Shown here: positions 25,599-38,754 of the stretch, piece after piece
Layout of the letters: each line of letters opens with the position of its first letter
How positions within the stretch are numbered: the stretch's first letter is position 1
Assembly: GCF_030816475.1 (NCBI RefSeq)
Contig: NZ_JAUSXF010000001.1
Coordinates: 2,480,001-2,544,000 of the forward strand
Direction: 5' to 3'
Length of the DNA stretch: 64,000 nucleotides
Origin: Arthrobacter pascens
Lineage (GTDB): Bacteria > Actinomycetota > Actinomycetes > Actinomycetales > Micrococcaceae
The notes under the pieces: generated by a model
Seen by the model: only the letters and a program-made list of their open reading frames with translations
Told to the model about the DNA's origin: nothing
Database searches by the model: none
Program-made: the position numbers and the translations under genes

Positions 25599-27089
25599 TT
25601 AAGGCTTCTTCTTGCGTTCCGGCCACGGGCCGAGCTTTTCCTTGTTCCCGGCAGGCTCGCCCGGTCCGGAAGTGTCGGCGAGGTCGCCCACCTTGTGCAC
25701 CTTGAGCGAGTTCGTGGAACCGGCCTTCCCGGGAGGGGAACCGGCGGCAATGACCACCAGGTCGCCGTCCTCGACGAGTTCCATCTCCAGCAGGCTGCGG
25801 TCAACCTGGGCTGTCATCTCATCGGTGTGGCCCACCATGGGGACCAGCACCGGCTGGATGCCCCAGGTCAGCGCCAGCTGGTTCCAGACGTGCTCCACCG
25901 GGGTGAAAGCGAACACCGGCTTGATGGGACGCAGGCGGGACAGCCGGCGTGCGGAGTCGCCGGACTGGGTGAAGGTACAGATGTACTTCGCTTCCAGCTG
26001 GTCGGCGATTTCGACGGCGGCACGGGTGATGGCGCCGCCACGGGTCTTGGGCTTGGTGCCCAGCGGCGGGACGCGCTCAAGTCCGTGGACCTCGGTGGAC
26101 TCGATGATCCGGGCCATGACCTTGACGGTTTCGATCGGGTACTTGCCCACGCTGGTCTCACCGGACAGCATGACGGCGTCAGCACCATCCAGCACTGCAT
26201 TGGCGCAGTCCGAGGCCTCGGCACGCGTGGGGCGCGGGTTGTCGATCATGGATTCCAGGACCTGAGTGGCCACGATGACCGGCTTGGCCCAGCGTCGGGC
26301 CAGTTCAATGGCACGCTTCTGGACGATCGGCACTTCCTCCAGGGGAAGCTCCACGCCGAGGTCGCCACGGGCCACCATGATGGCGTCGAAGGCGTCGATG
26401 ATCTCGTGCAGCTGGTCCACGGCCTGCGGCTTTTCGATCTTGGCGATCACCGGCACGCGGCGGCCTTCCTCGTCCATGATCTCGTGCACGCGGACGATGT
26501 CGGAGGCGTCGCGGACGAACGAAAGCGCTACGAGGTCAACACCGCGGCGCATGGCCCAGCGGAGGTCATCCTCGTCCTTTTCGCTCAGCGCCGGGACGTT
26601 GACTGCCACGCCGGGAAGGTTGATGCCCTTGTTGTTGGACACCATTCCGCCCACTGTCACGACGGTCACGACCTTGACGTCGTCAACCTCGACGGCGCGC
26701 AGGGCTACCTTGCCGTCGTCGATCAGCAGGGCATCCCCCACGTTGACGTCCTCGGTGAGGCTCTTCAGCGTGGTGGAGCAGATCTCCTGGGTGCCCGGGA
26801 CGTCTTCGGTGGTGATGGTGAACGTGTCACCCACGGCGAGGGCGTGGGGGCCGTCGACAAAGCGGCCCAGGCGGATCTTGGGGCCCTGGAGGTCAGCCAT
26901 GATCGCCACGGGCTTGTTCAGCGAGGCCGAAGCCTTGCGGACGTTCTCATAGGTGTTGTCGTGCACGGAATAATCGCCGTGGCTCATGTTCATCCGGGCA
27001 ACGTCCACACCGGCTTCCAGCACCGCGAGGGTGTTTTCAAAGCTGGCAATTGCCGGTCCAAATGTGGCCACAATCTTAGCGCGTCTCAT
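25599..27089 (-). CDS. pyk: Pyruvate kinase
   Basis: 496 residues, full length. It shows RRAKIVATFGPA at the start, MNMSHGD, ADLQGPKIRLG, the active-site segment PVIAKIEKPQAVDQL with the catalytic Lys, MVARGDLGVELP (metal ligands E and D), and TQVLESMI. It transfers phosphate from phosphoenolpyruvate to ADP in the last step of glycolysis. The C-terminus carries a short basic tail (PWPERKKKP). It lies 70 bp downstream of gltD on the same strand. Confidence 0.97.
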   Translation of the reverse strand: MRRAKIVATFGPAIASFENTLAVLEAGVDVARMNMSHGDYSVHDNTYENVRKASASLNKPVAIMADLQGPKIRLGRFVDGPHALAVGDTFTITTEDVPGTQEICSTTLKSLTEDVNVGDALLIDDGKVALRAVEVDDVKVVTVVTVGGMVSNNKGINLPGVAVNVPALSEKDEDDLRWAMRRGVDLVALSFVRDASDIVRVHEIMDEEGRRVPVIAKIEKPQAVDQLHEIIDAFDAIMVARGDLGVELPLEEVPIVQKRAIELARRWAKPVIVATQVLESMIDNPRPTRAEASDCANAVLDGADAVMLSGETSVGKYPIETVKVMARIIESTEVHGLERVPPLGTKPKTRGGAITRAAVEIADQLEAKYICTFTQSGDSARRLSRLRPIKPVFAFTPVEHVWNQLALTWGIQPVLVPMVGHTDEMTAQVDRSLLEMELVEDGDLVVIAAGSPPGKAGSTNSLKVHKVGDLADTSGPGEPAGNKEKLGPWPERKKKP

Positions 27090-27159
27090 ATACCTACCCT
27101 AGTAGTTTGCTGCATTGGTTAAGTTGTTGTGGAGATGAACGTCAGGGGTTCATCCCGCG

Positions 27160-28609
<1,450 letters not shown>

Positions 28610-28617
<8 letters not shown>

Positions 28618-31600
28618 CGGTCACCTCCAGGATTCGAGACCATACTTCTTCGCCGTCGGGGTCAAGGCCCTCTTCGATGGCGTCAAGACGGGTTTGCAGG
28701 ACTGCTGCGTAATCGCGCGGCAGCACTTTGGTAATGCGGGCAGCGGTGTCGTCGAAGTTCTCCAACAACCGCCCGGCCAGCAGGGATTCCGTCTCCTCGT
28801 AGTGCTTGACCAGGAGGCCGTGGACGATGTCCCGGTCCTCGGCGTCGAGCTCGAGGAGCTGGAGCTCGCCCGACTGCAGGGCATCCTTGTTCACCCGGGT
28901 GGTCCGCAGGTCCAGCACGTACGCGGTACCACCGGACATGCCCGCGCCGAAGTTACGGCCGGTGCGGCCGATGATGAGCGTCTGGCCGCCCGTCATGTAT
29001 TCGCAGCCGTGATCGCCGATGCCTTCGACAACTGCGGTGGCACCGGAGTTCCGGACCAGGAAGCGTTCGCCCACCTGGCCGCGCAGGAACATCTCACCGC
29101 TGGTGGCGCCGTAGCCGATCACGTTGCCAGCGATGACGTTGGCTTCGGCCTTGAACACGTTGGTGCGGTCCGGCCGGACGATGATCCGTCCGCCGGAAAG
29201 GCCCTTGCCCACGTAGTCGTTGGAGTCGCCGTAGAGCCGCAGCGTGATGCCGGCCGGAAGGAAAGCGCCCAGCGACTGGCCGGCGGTACCGGTCAGCGTG
29301 ATGTCGATCGTGTCAGTCGCCAGCACGTCGGTGCTGAACGTCTTGGTAACGACGTGGCCCAGCATGGTTCCCACGGAACGGTCGGTGTTGATGACATCCA
29401 CCGCGATCTTCACGGGGCTGCGGTCGGTCAGCGCTTCGGTGGCCATCGTGATCAGGCGCTGGTCGAAGTGCTTGTCCAGCTCGTGGTTCTGTGAGGTGAG
29501 GTTGCGCAGCGGAGCGTCGTCGTCGAACTCAAGACCGTGCAGGATCGGATCGAGGTCCAGTCCGTCGGCCTTCCAGTGGTTGATCGCGTCCCGGGCGTCC
29601 AGCATTTCGGCGTGGCCGATTGCCTCCTCCAGGGTGCGGAATCCAAGCTCGGCGAGGATTTCGCGGACTTCCTCGGCAAGGAATTCGAAGAAGTTGACCA
29701 CGAACTCGGGCTTGCCATTGAAGCGGGCCCGCAGCTCAGGGTTTTGCGTCGCGACGCCCACCGGGCAGGTGTCCAGGTGGCAGACGCGCATCATGATGCA
29801 GCCGGACACCACCAGCGGAGCGGTGGCGAAGCCGAACTCCTCGCCGCCCAGCAGCGCGGCAATGACGACGTCGCGTCCGGTCTTGAGCTGTCCGTCCACC
29901 TGAACCACCACGCGGTCGCGGAGGCCGTTGAGCATGAGGGTCTGCTGGGTCTCTGCGAGACCCAGCTCCCACGGCACACCCGCATGCTTGAGCGAGTTCA
30001 GCGGGGAGGCACCGGTTCCACCGTCGTGTCCGGAAACAAGCACGACGTCGGCCTTCGCCTTGGTGACACCGGCGGCAACTGTGCCGATCCCCACCTCGGA
30101 AACGAGCTTGACGTGCACCCGGGCCGAGGGGTTGGCGCGCTTCGCATCGTAAATGAGCTGCGCGAGGTCCTCGATCGAGTAGATGTCGTGGTGCGGGGGC
30201 GGCGAGATCAGGCCGACGCCGGGAGTCGAGTGCCGGGTCCGGGCCACCCAAGGGTAGACCTTCTGGGCCATCAGCTGGCCGCCTTCGCCGGGCTTGGCAC
30301 CCTGCGCCATCTTGATCTGGATGTCGTCAGCGTTGCTCAGGTACAGGCTCGTGACGCCGAAACGGCCGGACGCGATCTGCTTGACGGCAGAGCGCCGCTC
30401 CGGGTCCAGGAGGCGGTCCACGTCCTCGCCGCCTTCACCGGTGTTGGACTTGCCGCCCAGCCGGTTCATGGCGATCGCGAGGGTCTCGTGCGCCTCCTTG
30501 GAGATGGAGCCGTAGCTCATGGCTCCGGTGGAGAAGCGCTTGACGATGCTGGAGACGGGCTCCACTTCCTCAAGCGGCACTGCAGGACGCTCACCGGTCT
30601 TGAACTTGAGCAGCCCACGCAGGGTCATCAGGTTCTCGGACTGGTCGTCCACGCCCTTGGTGTAGGACTTGAAGATGTCGTACCGGCGCTCACGGGTGGC
30701 GTGCTGCAGGCGGAAGACGGTCTCCGGGTTGAAGAGGTGCGGCTCGCCATCGCGGCGCCACTGGTACTCGCCGCCGCCCAGGAGCGGGCGGTGCGGCAGT
30801 TCGATGCCGCCCTCCGGGTAGGCCATCTGGTGCCGCGCGGAAACTTCCGCCGCAATGACGTCAAGGCCCACGCCGCCAAGCTGCGAGTGCGTCCCGGCGA
30901 AGAATTCATCCACCAGTTCCTGCCCGAGGCCCAGGGCCTCGAACGTCTGCGCACCCGTGTAGGACGCCACGGTGGAGATGCCCATCTTGGACATGATCTT
31001 CAGGACACCCTTGCCGAGGCCCTTGATGAGGTTGTAGACGCCGTCCTGCGGCGTCACGCCCACCACGTCGCCGCTGCTGATCAGCTGCTCCACGGATTCC
31101 ATGGCCAGGTAGGGGTTCACGGCGGAAGCCCCGTAACCGACGAGCACTGCAACGTGGTGCGTCTCGCGGACGTCGCCGGCCTCGACCACCAGGGCGGTCT
31201 TGGTGCGGTTGGCGCTGCGCAGCAGGTGGTGGTGCACGGCGCTGACCAGGAGCAGGGACGGGATGGGCGCCCACTGCGCGTTGGAGTCACGGTCGGAGAG
31301 CACAACGTACTGGACGCCACGGTTGATGGCGCCGGACACCTGCTCGCAGATTTCGGTGAGCCGGGCCCGGAGCGCGTTCTCGCCGCCCTCGGGGCGGTAG
31401 AGTCCGCGGACCTTCATGGCGACCTTGTCGCCGTCGGCGTTTTCAATGTTGGCGATCTTCGCCAGCTGGTCGTTGTTGATGACGGGGAACGGCAGCGAAA
31501 CCTGCGGCTGGCGGACCTGCTTGGTGTCCAGCAGGTTGCCGTTCGGACCGATGGCGCACGTCAGGGACGTGACCAGCTCTTCACGGATGGCATCCAGGGG

Positions 31601-33226
31601 CGGGTTGGTCACCTGGGCGAAGGACTGCACGAAGTAGTCGAAGAGCAGGCGCGGACGCTTGGACAGCACAGCCACGGGGGTATCTGAGCCCATGGCACCC
31701 AGCGGCTCGGCACCGGTGCGGGCCATCGGACCGAGGAGGATCCTCAGCTCTTCCGTGGTGTAGCCGAAGGTGCGCTGGCGGATGTTCACGGAGGCGGCGG
31801 TGTGGACCACGTGCTCGCGTTCGGGAAGGTCGTTGAGGTCGATGAGGTTGTCCTTGACCCATTCGGCCCAGGGGTTGGCCGCGGCGACGTCGGCCTTGAC
31901 CTCTTCGTCGTCGATGATCCGGCCGGCGTCGGTGTCCACGAGGAACATCTTGCCCGGCGAGACGCGGCCCTTCTTGACCACCTTGGAGGGCTCGACGTCG
32001 ATCACGCCCACCTCGGAGGCGAACACGACCAGTCCGTCCTCGGTGATCCAGTACCGTCCCGGGCGGAGGCCGTTGCGGTCCAGGGTGGCACCCACCAGGT
32101 TGCCGTCGGTGAAGGAGACGGCGGCCGGGCCGTCCCACGGTTCCATCAGCAGCGAGTGGTACTCATAAAATGCGCGCCGCGCAGGATCCATGGTGGCGTG
32201 GTTTTCCCAGGCCTCCGGGATCATCATCATGATCGAGTGCGTGATCGGCCGGCCGGAAAGCCACAGCAGTTCCGCTACCTCGTCGAAGGACGCCGAGTCT
32301 GATGCCCCGGGCGTGCAGATGGGGTACAGCTCTTCCGGGGAGTCGCCCAGCAGCGGGTTGGCAAGCTGGGACTGGCGGGCACGCATCCAGTTGCGGTTGC
32401 CCTTGACGGTGTTGATTTCACCGTTGTGGGCAATGGTGCGGAACGGCTGGGCCAGCGGCCAGGACGGGAAGGTGTTGGTGGAGAAGCGGGAGTGCACGAT
32501 CGCCAGCTTGGTCTTGAACCGCTTGTCCGAAAGGTCCGGGTAGAACGGCTCCAGCTGGGCAGTGGTGAGCATGCCCTTGTAGACGATGGTGCGGGAGGAC
32601 AGCGACGGGAAGTACACGCCGAACTTGTTCTGCGCACGCTTGCGGATCCGCCAGGCCCGGGAATCGAGTTCGTTCCGGTCAAGTTCCTCACCGGTGGCGG
32701 AGGCCAGGAACGGCTGGGAGAAATACGGCATGCAGGCACGCGCCATGGCGCCGACGAGGTCCGCGACAACGGGCACTTCGCGCCAGCCAAGGACAACCAG
32801 GCCCTCGTCGGCGGCCAGGCCCTCGATACCGGCCTTCGCGGCGTCGGCTTCGCGCCGCTCCGCTGGCAGGAATGCCGTACCTGCCACGAATTGGCCCGGT
32901 GCGGGAAGTTCGAATTCGGTGACGGCACGGAAGAACTCATCCGGGATCTGCATCAGGAGGCCGGCACCGTCACCGGTTCCTTCGTCGGCGCCCACGGCGC
33001 CACGGTGCTCCAGGTTGCGCAGGGCAGTCAGTGCGGCGTCAACAATGTCGTAACCGGGCTCGCCGCGGAGGGTGGCAATGATCGCAAGACCGCAGGCGTC
33101 CTTCTCCTGCTCGGGGTTGTAGAGCCCACGGGCCTCCGGCAGGGCCGCGAAGCGCTTGAACGGCGACATGGCAGCCTCAGGCTGGTCCGGTTCAGACCAA
33201 CTGGGAGTGTGAAGAGTTTGGGTCAT
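28610..33226 (-). CDS. gltB: Glutamate synthase large subunit
   Basis: 1538 residues from ATG 33226, which has AGGAAGG ten bases upstream. It begins with a 44-residue propeptide before C45 (KDACGLAII), the class II amidotransferase nucleophile expected to be exposed by cleavage. A central domain, the FMN-binding synthase domain ([37 protein letters not shown]), a 3Fe-4S cysteine motif ([15 protein letters not shown]) and the C-terminal beta-helix ([16 protein letters not shown]) follow. Complete and normal in length. It is the start of a gltB-gltD unit, 261 bp from lgt. Confidence 0.97.
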
Positions 33227-33487
33227 GGGAGACGTCCTTCCTCCTGATCGTGCGTATGGAAGGGACACCGTTGGCCCCACTGAGAGCGCCTTTGTGACCG
33301 GCACAACAAAGTGTTAATTACAGGAAATTGTAGGCCAGCCGGGCCTGCTGAACTAACAGTTACGCAGACCCGTGACCCGGACTTGACCGGTCAGCAGCTC
33401 TTGCTGTCCGGGTTCAGCCCCGATGCCACGACGTTGTGGTGTGGGCGCTTCGAGCGGTAACTCTGCTGCCCATGACTCGGCTGCGTG

Positions 33488-34630
33488 CTACTTGGAAGTG
33501 CCCGCCTCCGGCGCGGATCCTGTGGCCTTGTGGCCGGAATTTCCGGCGGCTGGCGAATCCGTAACGGACTCGTTGCCCGCTGGAGTTGCCAGCACCTCTT
33601 CTGTGGGGGCAGAAGGGTGGCCGGAACCGCTGTGGTTATCAGGGAGATTATCACGCGATTCACTATCTGAGACAACGGCGTCCGCATCCCGGACTGACTT
33701 GTCATCTGCGTTTTCGTCGCCACCGGCAGGCTCGTGACCCGCCAGGTAGGGGCTGTCGGGCTCCGTCCGGCCCCTCATTCCGAGCAGGACAAAGACGGCC
33801 AGCGCCACGACGAACACCAGGATGCTGGTCCACACGTTCAGCCTTGCAGTTACGCCGAACAGGCTGATCTGCTCCGCATCGTCGATCCGCATGGCTTCGA
33901 TCCAGACCCGGCCCAGCGTGTAGTACATGGCGTAGAGCCAGAACAGCCGGCCCCGGCGGAAATGGAATCTCCGGTCCAGGGCGAGCAGGATCAGCACCCC
34001 GGCAATGTTCCAGAGGGACTCGTAGAGGAATGTCGGGTGGAAGAGCGTGTCCGCCGGCATGCCGGCGGGGAAGTTCGCGTTGTCGGGATCGATCTGCAGG
34101 CCCCACGGCAGCGTGGTGGGTCCGCCGAACAGCTCCTGGTTAAAGTAGTTTCCCCAGCGGCCGATGGCCTGCGCCAGGAGCAGGCCCGGCGCTGCGGCGT
34201 CAAGGAACGCGGGGAGCTTCACCCCTGCACGGCGGCATCCGATCCAGGCGCCGACCACGCCCAGCACCACCGCGCCCCAGATTCCCAGGCCGCCTTCCCA
34301 GATCCTGGGAATGCGTGAGAGATCCCCTGTTCCGTTAAAGCCGGGGCCGAAGTAGGCCTCCGGGGAGGACACCACGTGGTAAAGGCGGCCGCCGATGATG
34401 CCGAACGGAATCGCCCAGATGACGATGTCCCACACGCTGCCTTCGGGTGCTCCGCGCCGCGCCCAGCGGATGGAGGTGAGCCACAGGCCCACGACGATGC
34501 CCAGCAGGATGCACAGGGCATAGGCGTGGATCCGCAGTGAACCCCACGGCAGCGGGATGTCGAAGCCGGACCAGTCCGGGCTGGGGATGCTCGCGGGGAC
34601 CAGTGCCGCCGCCGAGAGGAGGGTTTGCAT
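33488..34630 (-). CDS. lgt: Prolipoprotein diacylglyceryl transferase
   Basis: 380 residues, a membrane enzyme that transfers diacylglyceryl from phosphatidylglycerol to the lipobox cysteine of prolipoproteins. IIGGRLYHVV and AIGRWGNYFNQELFGGPT are the Lgt signature; about seven helices precede residue 290. The last 90 residues are a Glu/Ser/Asp-rich, Pro/Ala-containing cytosolic tail not needed in shorter orthologues, as in other actinobacteria. It starts 4 bp after trpA stops, so it is in the trp transcript. Confidence 0.95.
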   Translation of the reverse strand: MQTLLSAAALVPASIPSPDWSGFDIPLPWGSLRIHAYALCILLGIVVGLWLTSIRWARRGAPEGSVWDIVIWAIPFGIIGGRLYHVVSSPEAYFGPGFNGTGDLSRIPRIWEGGLGIWGAVVLGVVGAWIGCRRAGVKLPAFLDAAAPGLLLAQAIGRWGNYFNQELFGGPTTLPWGLQIDPDNANFPAGMPADTLFHPTFLYESLWNIAGVLILLALDRRFHFRRGRLFWLYAMYYTLGRVWIEAMRIDDAEQISLFGVTARLNVWTSILVFVVALAVFVLLGMRGRTEPDSPYLAGHEPAGGDENADDKSVRDADAVVSDSESRDNLPDNHSGSGHPSAPTEEVLATPAGNESVTDSPAAGNSGHKATGSAPEAGTSK

Positions 34631-34634
34631 GTGG

Positions 34635-35444
34635 CTAGGCTTCTTCCCTGACGAGTCCGGCGCTGAGTTCCTTGGTAAGCTGTGCGACTGCCGGGACCCC
34701 GCCGTCGCGGATGGCTGCTACCAGCGCGGTACCGACGATGACGCCGTCGGCATAGGCGCCGATCTCGCGGACGTGCCCGGCATTGGAAACACCGAGCCCC
34801 ACGCACACGCGCTCGGCGCCTGCCGCCCGCGTGTCAGCCACCAGCTTTTCGGCGCTGCTGCTGACCGCCTGCCGGGTACCGGTGATGCCCATGATGGAGA
34901 CTGCGTAGACAAAGCCGCGGCTTGCCTTGACCGTCATGGCCAGGCGCTCCGGAGAGGAGGACGGAGCCACCAGGAAAACCCGGTCCAGTCCGTACTTGTC
35001 CGAGGCCGCGAACCATTCGGATGCTTCATCCGGGATGAGGTCAGGGGTAATGAGTCCCGCTCCCCCGGCCTCGGCCAGCCGGCGGGAGAACTCGTCCACG
35101 CCCATCCTGACCACGGGGTTCCAGTACGTCATCACCAGCACGGCGACGTCGGTGGCTGCGGTAATGCCCGCGACAATATCGAATACGCTCGCCACCCGGA
35201 AGCCGCCGGCGATGGCCTCCGTGGTGGCAGCCTGGATCACGGGTCCGTCCATGACGGGATCGGAGTAGGGGATGCCGATCTCGATCAGGTCCGCGCCGTT
35301 CTCCGCCATGGCGATGCCCGCGTCGATGGTGGACTGGACGTCCGGGTACCCGGCGGGCAGGTAGCACACCAGGGCCGGTCGTCCGGCGTCACGGGCACGG
35401 TCGATGGCGGCTGCTGACTTGCTGGCCGTCTGTTCAGTCATCAC
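34635..35444 (-). CDS. trpA: Tryptophan synthase alpha chain
   Basis: 269 residues. [16 protein letters not shown] and [20 protein letters not shown] supply the catalytic Glu and Asp; [13 protein letters not shown] is also present. It splits indole-3-glycerol phosphate to indole and glyceraldehyde-3-phosphate for the beta chain. The ATG overlaps the trpB stop by four bases (35441-35444). Confidence 0.97.
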   Translation of the reverse strand: MMTEQTASKSAAAIDRARDAGRPALVCYLPAGYPDVQSTIDAGIAMAENGADLIEIGIPYSDPVMDGPVIQAATTEAIAGGFRVASVFDIVAGITAATDVAVLVMTYWNPVVRMGVDEFSRRLAEAGGAGLITPDLIPDEASEWFAASDKYGLDRVFLVAPSSSPERLAMTVKASRGFVYAVSIMGITGTRQAVSSSAEKLVADTRAAGAERVCVGLGVSNAGHVREIGAYADGVIVGTALVAAIRDGGVPAVAQLTKELSAGLVREEA

Positions 35445-36856
35445 TTCTGGTCCTCGTTGCTTTCAGCGCCGGACGCGTTGCGTGCTGCTGGAACGCTGGT
35501 GGCGGGAACGGCTTCGGTTTCTGCCCTGTCCGACGGTCCCTTGGGCTTGCGGGTTGAGAGGTTGGTGCCCTTGACCTTGCCCTCTTCATCCAGCATGTTG
35601 AACCATTCGGCGGCGGTCTCCACGTCCTTGTCGCCGCGGCCGGAGAGGTTGACGATGACCACGGTTTCGGACGGGTCTGCCTTGCCCTCAGTAAGGCGCC
35701 GTCCCACTTTAATGGCGCCGGCAAGTGCGTGCGAGGACTCGATGGCCGGAATGATGCCCTCTGTCCGGCAGAGCAGCCTGAACGCGTCCATGGCTTCGCT
35801 GTCAGTGATGGGCTCGTAGGTGACGCGGCCGATGTCCGCCAGGTAGGCGTGCTCAGGTCCAACGCCGGGGTAGTCCAGTCCCGCGGAAATCGAGTGTGAC
35901 TCGATGGTTTGGCCGTCGTCGTCCTGCATCAGGTAGGAGCGCGCGCCGTGCAGTACTCCGGGTTTGCCCAGGGTGATGGTGGCTGCGTGCCGTCCTGTGT
36001 CCACGCCGTCGCCGCCGGCCTCAAAGCCGTAGATCCTGACAGAAGGATCGTCCAGGAAACCGTGGAAGATGCCGATCGCGTTGGAGCCGCCACCAATGCA
36101 GGCGCAGACGGCGTCGGGAAGCTTGCCCGTCTGCTCCAGGATCTGGGCCCGGGCCTCCTCCCCGATGACTTCGTGGAAGAAACGCACCATGGCGGGGAAC
36201 GGATGCGCACCGGCCGCCGTGCCCAGCAGGTAGTGGGTGGTGTCCACGTTGCTGACCCAGTCCCGGAGGGCGTCGTTGATGGCGTCTTTCAGCGTCTGGG
36301 AGCCGTTCACGACCGGGATCACAGTTGCACCGAGGAGCTGCATCCGGGCCACGTTGAGCGCCTGGCGGCGGCAGTCCTCAGCGCCCATGTACACCACGCA
36401 CTCAAGGCCCAGCAGTGCAGCGGCGGTGGCGCTGGCCACGCCGTGCTGCCCGGCGCCGGTCTCGGCGATGACCCTGGTCTTGCCCATGCGCTTGGCGAGC
36501 AGCGCCTGCCCGAGCACATTGTTGATCTTGTGCGATCCGGTGTGGTTCAGGTCCTCGCGCTTGAGGAAGATCCGTGCCCCGCCGGCGTGCTCCGAGAAGC
36601 GCTTGGCCTCGGTCAGGAGGGAGGGCCTGCCGGAGTAGTTCTTGTTGAGGTCGGCGATCTGGGCCAGGAACTCGGGATCGGCCTTGGCCTTTTCAAAGGT
36701 GTCTTCGAGCTCGTCCAGGGCGGCGATGAGGGATTCCGGCATCCAGCGTCCGCCGTAGCCGCCGAAGTAGGGCCCGGGGGCGTGCTTGAGGGAGCCGGCC
36801 TGCAGGAATGCGTCCGCGGCGTTGTTGTCAGCGTTCCCTGAGGGTGCGTCAACCAT
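35441..36856 (-). CDS. trpB: Tryptophan synthase beta chain
   Basis: 471 residues from ATG 36856; a GTG three codons earlier (36865) is possible. The PLP lysine is K110 in [22 protein letters not shown] binds the phosphate. It condenses indole and serine to tryptophan. The N-terminus has about 25 extra residues and the C-terminus about 40 polar ones (from [13 protein letters not shown]) compared with compact TrpB proteins. It is coupled to trpA by overlap. Confidence 0.97.
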   Translation of the reverse strand: MVDAPSGNADNNAADAFLQAGSLKHAPGPYFGGYGGRWMPESLIAALDELEDTFEKAKADPEFLAQIADLNKNYSGRPSLLTEAKRFSEHAGGARIFLKREDLNHTGSHKINNVLGQALLAKRMGKTRVIAETGAGQHGVASATAAALLGLECVVYMGAEDCRRQALNVARMQLLGATVIPVVNGSQTLKDAINDALRDWVSNVDTTHYLLGTAAGAHPFPAMVRFFHEVIGEEARAQILEQTGKLPDAVCACIGGGSNAIGIFHGFLDDPSVRIYGFEAGGDGVDTGRHAATITLGKPGVLHGARSYLMQDDDGQTIESHSISAGLDYPGVGPEHAYLADIGRVTYEPITDSEAMDAFRLLCRTEGIIPAIESSHALAGAIKVGRRLTEGKADPSETVVIVNLSGRGDKDVETAAEWFNMLDEEGKVKGTNLSTRKPKGPSDRAETEAVPATSVPAARNASGAESNEDQK

Positions 36857-36934
36857 CAGTCTCACCGTCCTGTTCCAGTTGGTCGTTCAGAAGTGTGGTG
36901 CTGCCGGCCCGCAATGCAGGCCAGCTGCGAAGGC

Positions 36935-37757
36935 CTAGGCTCGTGCTGCGATGGCGGCAGCGCCCGCCGCGGTGAATTCGGCAATCCGCTCACGGGGAGT
37001 GGAGTGGCTGACGAGGGCTTCGCCCACCAAAATGGCGTTGGCGCCGGCCGCAGCGTAATGGGTCACGTCGTCCACGCCGCGCACGCCGGATTCGGCGATC
37101 ACCAGCGACTCGGCCGGAATCAATCCGGCGAGGGAGGCAAAAATGGAACGGTCGACGTCGAGCGTCTTCAGATTGCGCACGTTCACGCCGATGATCCGTG
37201 CCTCGGCGGCTACGGCGCGCTCGATTTCCTCTTCGGTGTGCGTTTCCACGAGGACGTTCATGCCCAGCTCGCGGCTGAGCGCGCTGAAGTCCTGGAGCTG
37301 CGCATCCGAAAGCGCGGCCACGATCAGCAGGATCAGGTCAGCGCCATGCGCCCGGGCCTCCCAGATCTGGTACTCGTCCAGTGTGAAGTCCTTGCGCAGC
37401 AGCGGGACGTCAACCCTGGCACGGACGGCGTCCAGATCCGCCAGGGAACCATTGAACCGCCGCCTTTCGGTGAGGACGCTGATGACTGCGGCGCGCGCCG
37501 TCGGCATACTGCTCCGCGAGCGAGGCCGGATCCACGATGGTGGCCAGATCTCCCTTTGACGGGCTGCGCCGCTTGATCTCGGCGATGACCTTGAGCTGGT
37601 CCCGTCGGGGCGATGGCCCGCCGAGTGCTGCCCACGCGTCGCGTGCGGGGGCGGCCGCCAGGGCCCGGTCCTTCAGTTCTGCCAGCGAAACGAGCTGCTT
37701 CCTTGCCTCCATATCCTCCCTGACACCGGCGTTGATGTCATCGAGAACAGTCGCCAT
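36935..37757 (-). pseudogene. trpC: Indole-3-glycerol phosphate synthase, frameshifted as given
   Basis: The first 80 or so codons from ATG 37757 read correctly ([28 protein letters not shown]), then the frame is lost at a GCGCGCGCCG run near 37490-37500. In the next frame the protein resumes with [20 protein letters not shown] and continues through [31 protein letters not shown] and GEALVS to the stop at 36935. All active-site segments are present across the two frames. One base too many, or two too few, explains the break. With trpA, trpB and trpE intact, a sequencing error in the GC repeat is the simplest reading; a real lesion would block tryptophan synthesis. Confidence 0.9.
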
Positions 37758-38044
37758 CAGTGGCCGGAGTTCTTGAGCTTGCTGCCTTCGACGCCGTAGC
37801 CTGCCTTGCGCATGATGTAGCCGGCGATGAGGCCGAGGACCATGACTACCGCGCCGGCAATGAAGATCGGGGTGCTGGCGATGACAAAGGCGATGGAAGC
37901 GATCAAGGCACCGACCAGCATCACTATCACGCAGGTCCAGGCAGCCGGGCTGTTGCCGTGGCCGAGTTCCTGGCTGTGGTCAACGCCGTGGCGGACAACG
38001 GACTCCGGGGCGGTCTTGGATGCGGATGCAGGTGCTTTGCTCAT
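37757..38044 (-). CDS. HGxxPAAW-motif membrane protein of the trp operon
   Basis: 95 residues from ATG 38044 (MSKAPASASK). HGNSPAAW gives the family its name; two transmembrane helices follow (TCVIVMLVGALIASIAFVIA and FIAGAVVMVLGLIAGYIM). The family is found in actinobacterial trp operons, and its function is unknown. Its stop shares one base with the trpC start, so the two are translationally coupled. Confidence 0.85.
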   Translation of the reverse strand: MSKAPASASKTAPESVVRHGVDHSQELGHGNSPAAWTCVIVMLVGALIASIAFVIASTPIFIAGAVVMVLGLIAGYIMRKAGYGVEGSKLKNSGH

Positions 38045-38139
38045 GTGAATCTCCTCAGGATGAATGCTGCTTACATTCTGCCATTTTTTGATTGCCCTCC
38101 GCTTATCGGCAGCCCGTGGCATGCGGAGAGCCGGCGGGG

Positions 38140-38754
38140 TCAGGTCGGATCGTCACCGCGGGAGAGCCGGTCCCAGCTCTCGATTTCATCCACCGGTCCG
38201 GCAGCGGCCGGCACGCTGCCCGCCACGTCATATTTGGTGCGGGACTTCCAATGCCGGCCCGCGGGGATGATCAGCAGGGCGCTCAGCGCCAGCAGGGAAC
38301 CGGCGACGACGGCGAGGGCCGGGTAGGCGGTCAGGGTCACCTGAGCGTTGCTTCCGCTGATCCCGGTGGCAGCGGCGATGGAGCCTTGCGCGGCTGACAG
38401 CGGGTCTGCCAGAACAGTGGCGGCCGCAGCGATGATGCCAGCGGAGGCCAGGACAATGATGGCCGTGGTGATCCACCGCGCGATCCTCCCGGCGATGGAC
38501 GCGGCCAGCCCGCCCGCAAGTGCAACGAGGGCCAGTGCCGTCACCGCGGTGGCAGCCTTGCTGCCCTGGACCTGGAGTGCGTTCCGCGCGGCCTGGCCGA
38601 CCTGGTCAGCGTCCAGGGTGACAGTGATCCAGGTCTGCGTGGTGGTGCCGAACACCGCCAGGGCCAGGAGTGCGATCAGGAGCACCAGGGTTGATTTCCG
38701 CGCCCACCGGGGAACGGAGGGGCTGGTGCTCCTGACCGTGGTGCCGTCGCTCAT
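38140..38754 (-). CDS. Trp-operon-associated membrane protein (Trp_oprn_chp family)
   Basis: 204 residues with four hydrophobic helices (for example STLVLLIALLALAVFG and GSLLALSALLII) and QTWITV after helix one, a family feature. The proteins occur only in actinobacterial trp operons and have no assigned activity. Its ATG overlaps the trpE stop by four bases. Confidence 0.88.
   Translation of the reverse strand: MSDGTTVRSTSPSVPRWARKSTLVLLIALLALAVFGTTTQTWITVTLDADQVGQAARNALQVQGSKAATAVTALALVALAGGLAASIAGRIARWITTAIIVLASAGIIAAAATVLADPLSAAQGSIAAATGISGSNAQVTLTAYPALAVVAGSLLALSALLIIPAGRHWKSRTKYDVAGSVPAAAGPVDEIESWDRLSRGDDPT

Noticed and set aside
25695..27122. 475-codon plus-strand frame opposite pyk
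   Set aside because: Antisense shadow of a full-length pyruvate kinase gene; no protein family seen.
29537..31687. 716-codon open frame on the plus strand opposite gltB
   Set aside because: It is the antisense shadow of a complete, well-conserved gltB; GC-rich codons suppress stops on the opposite strand. No domain is recognisable.
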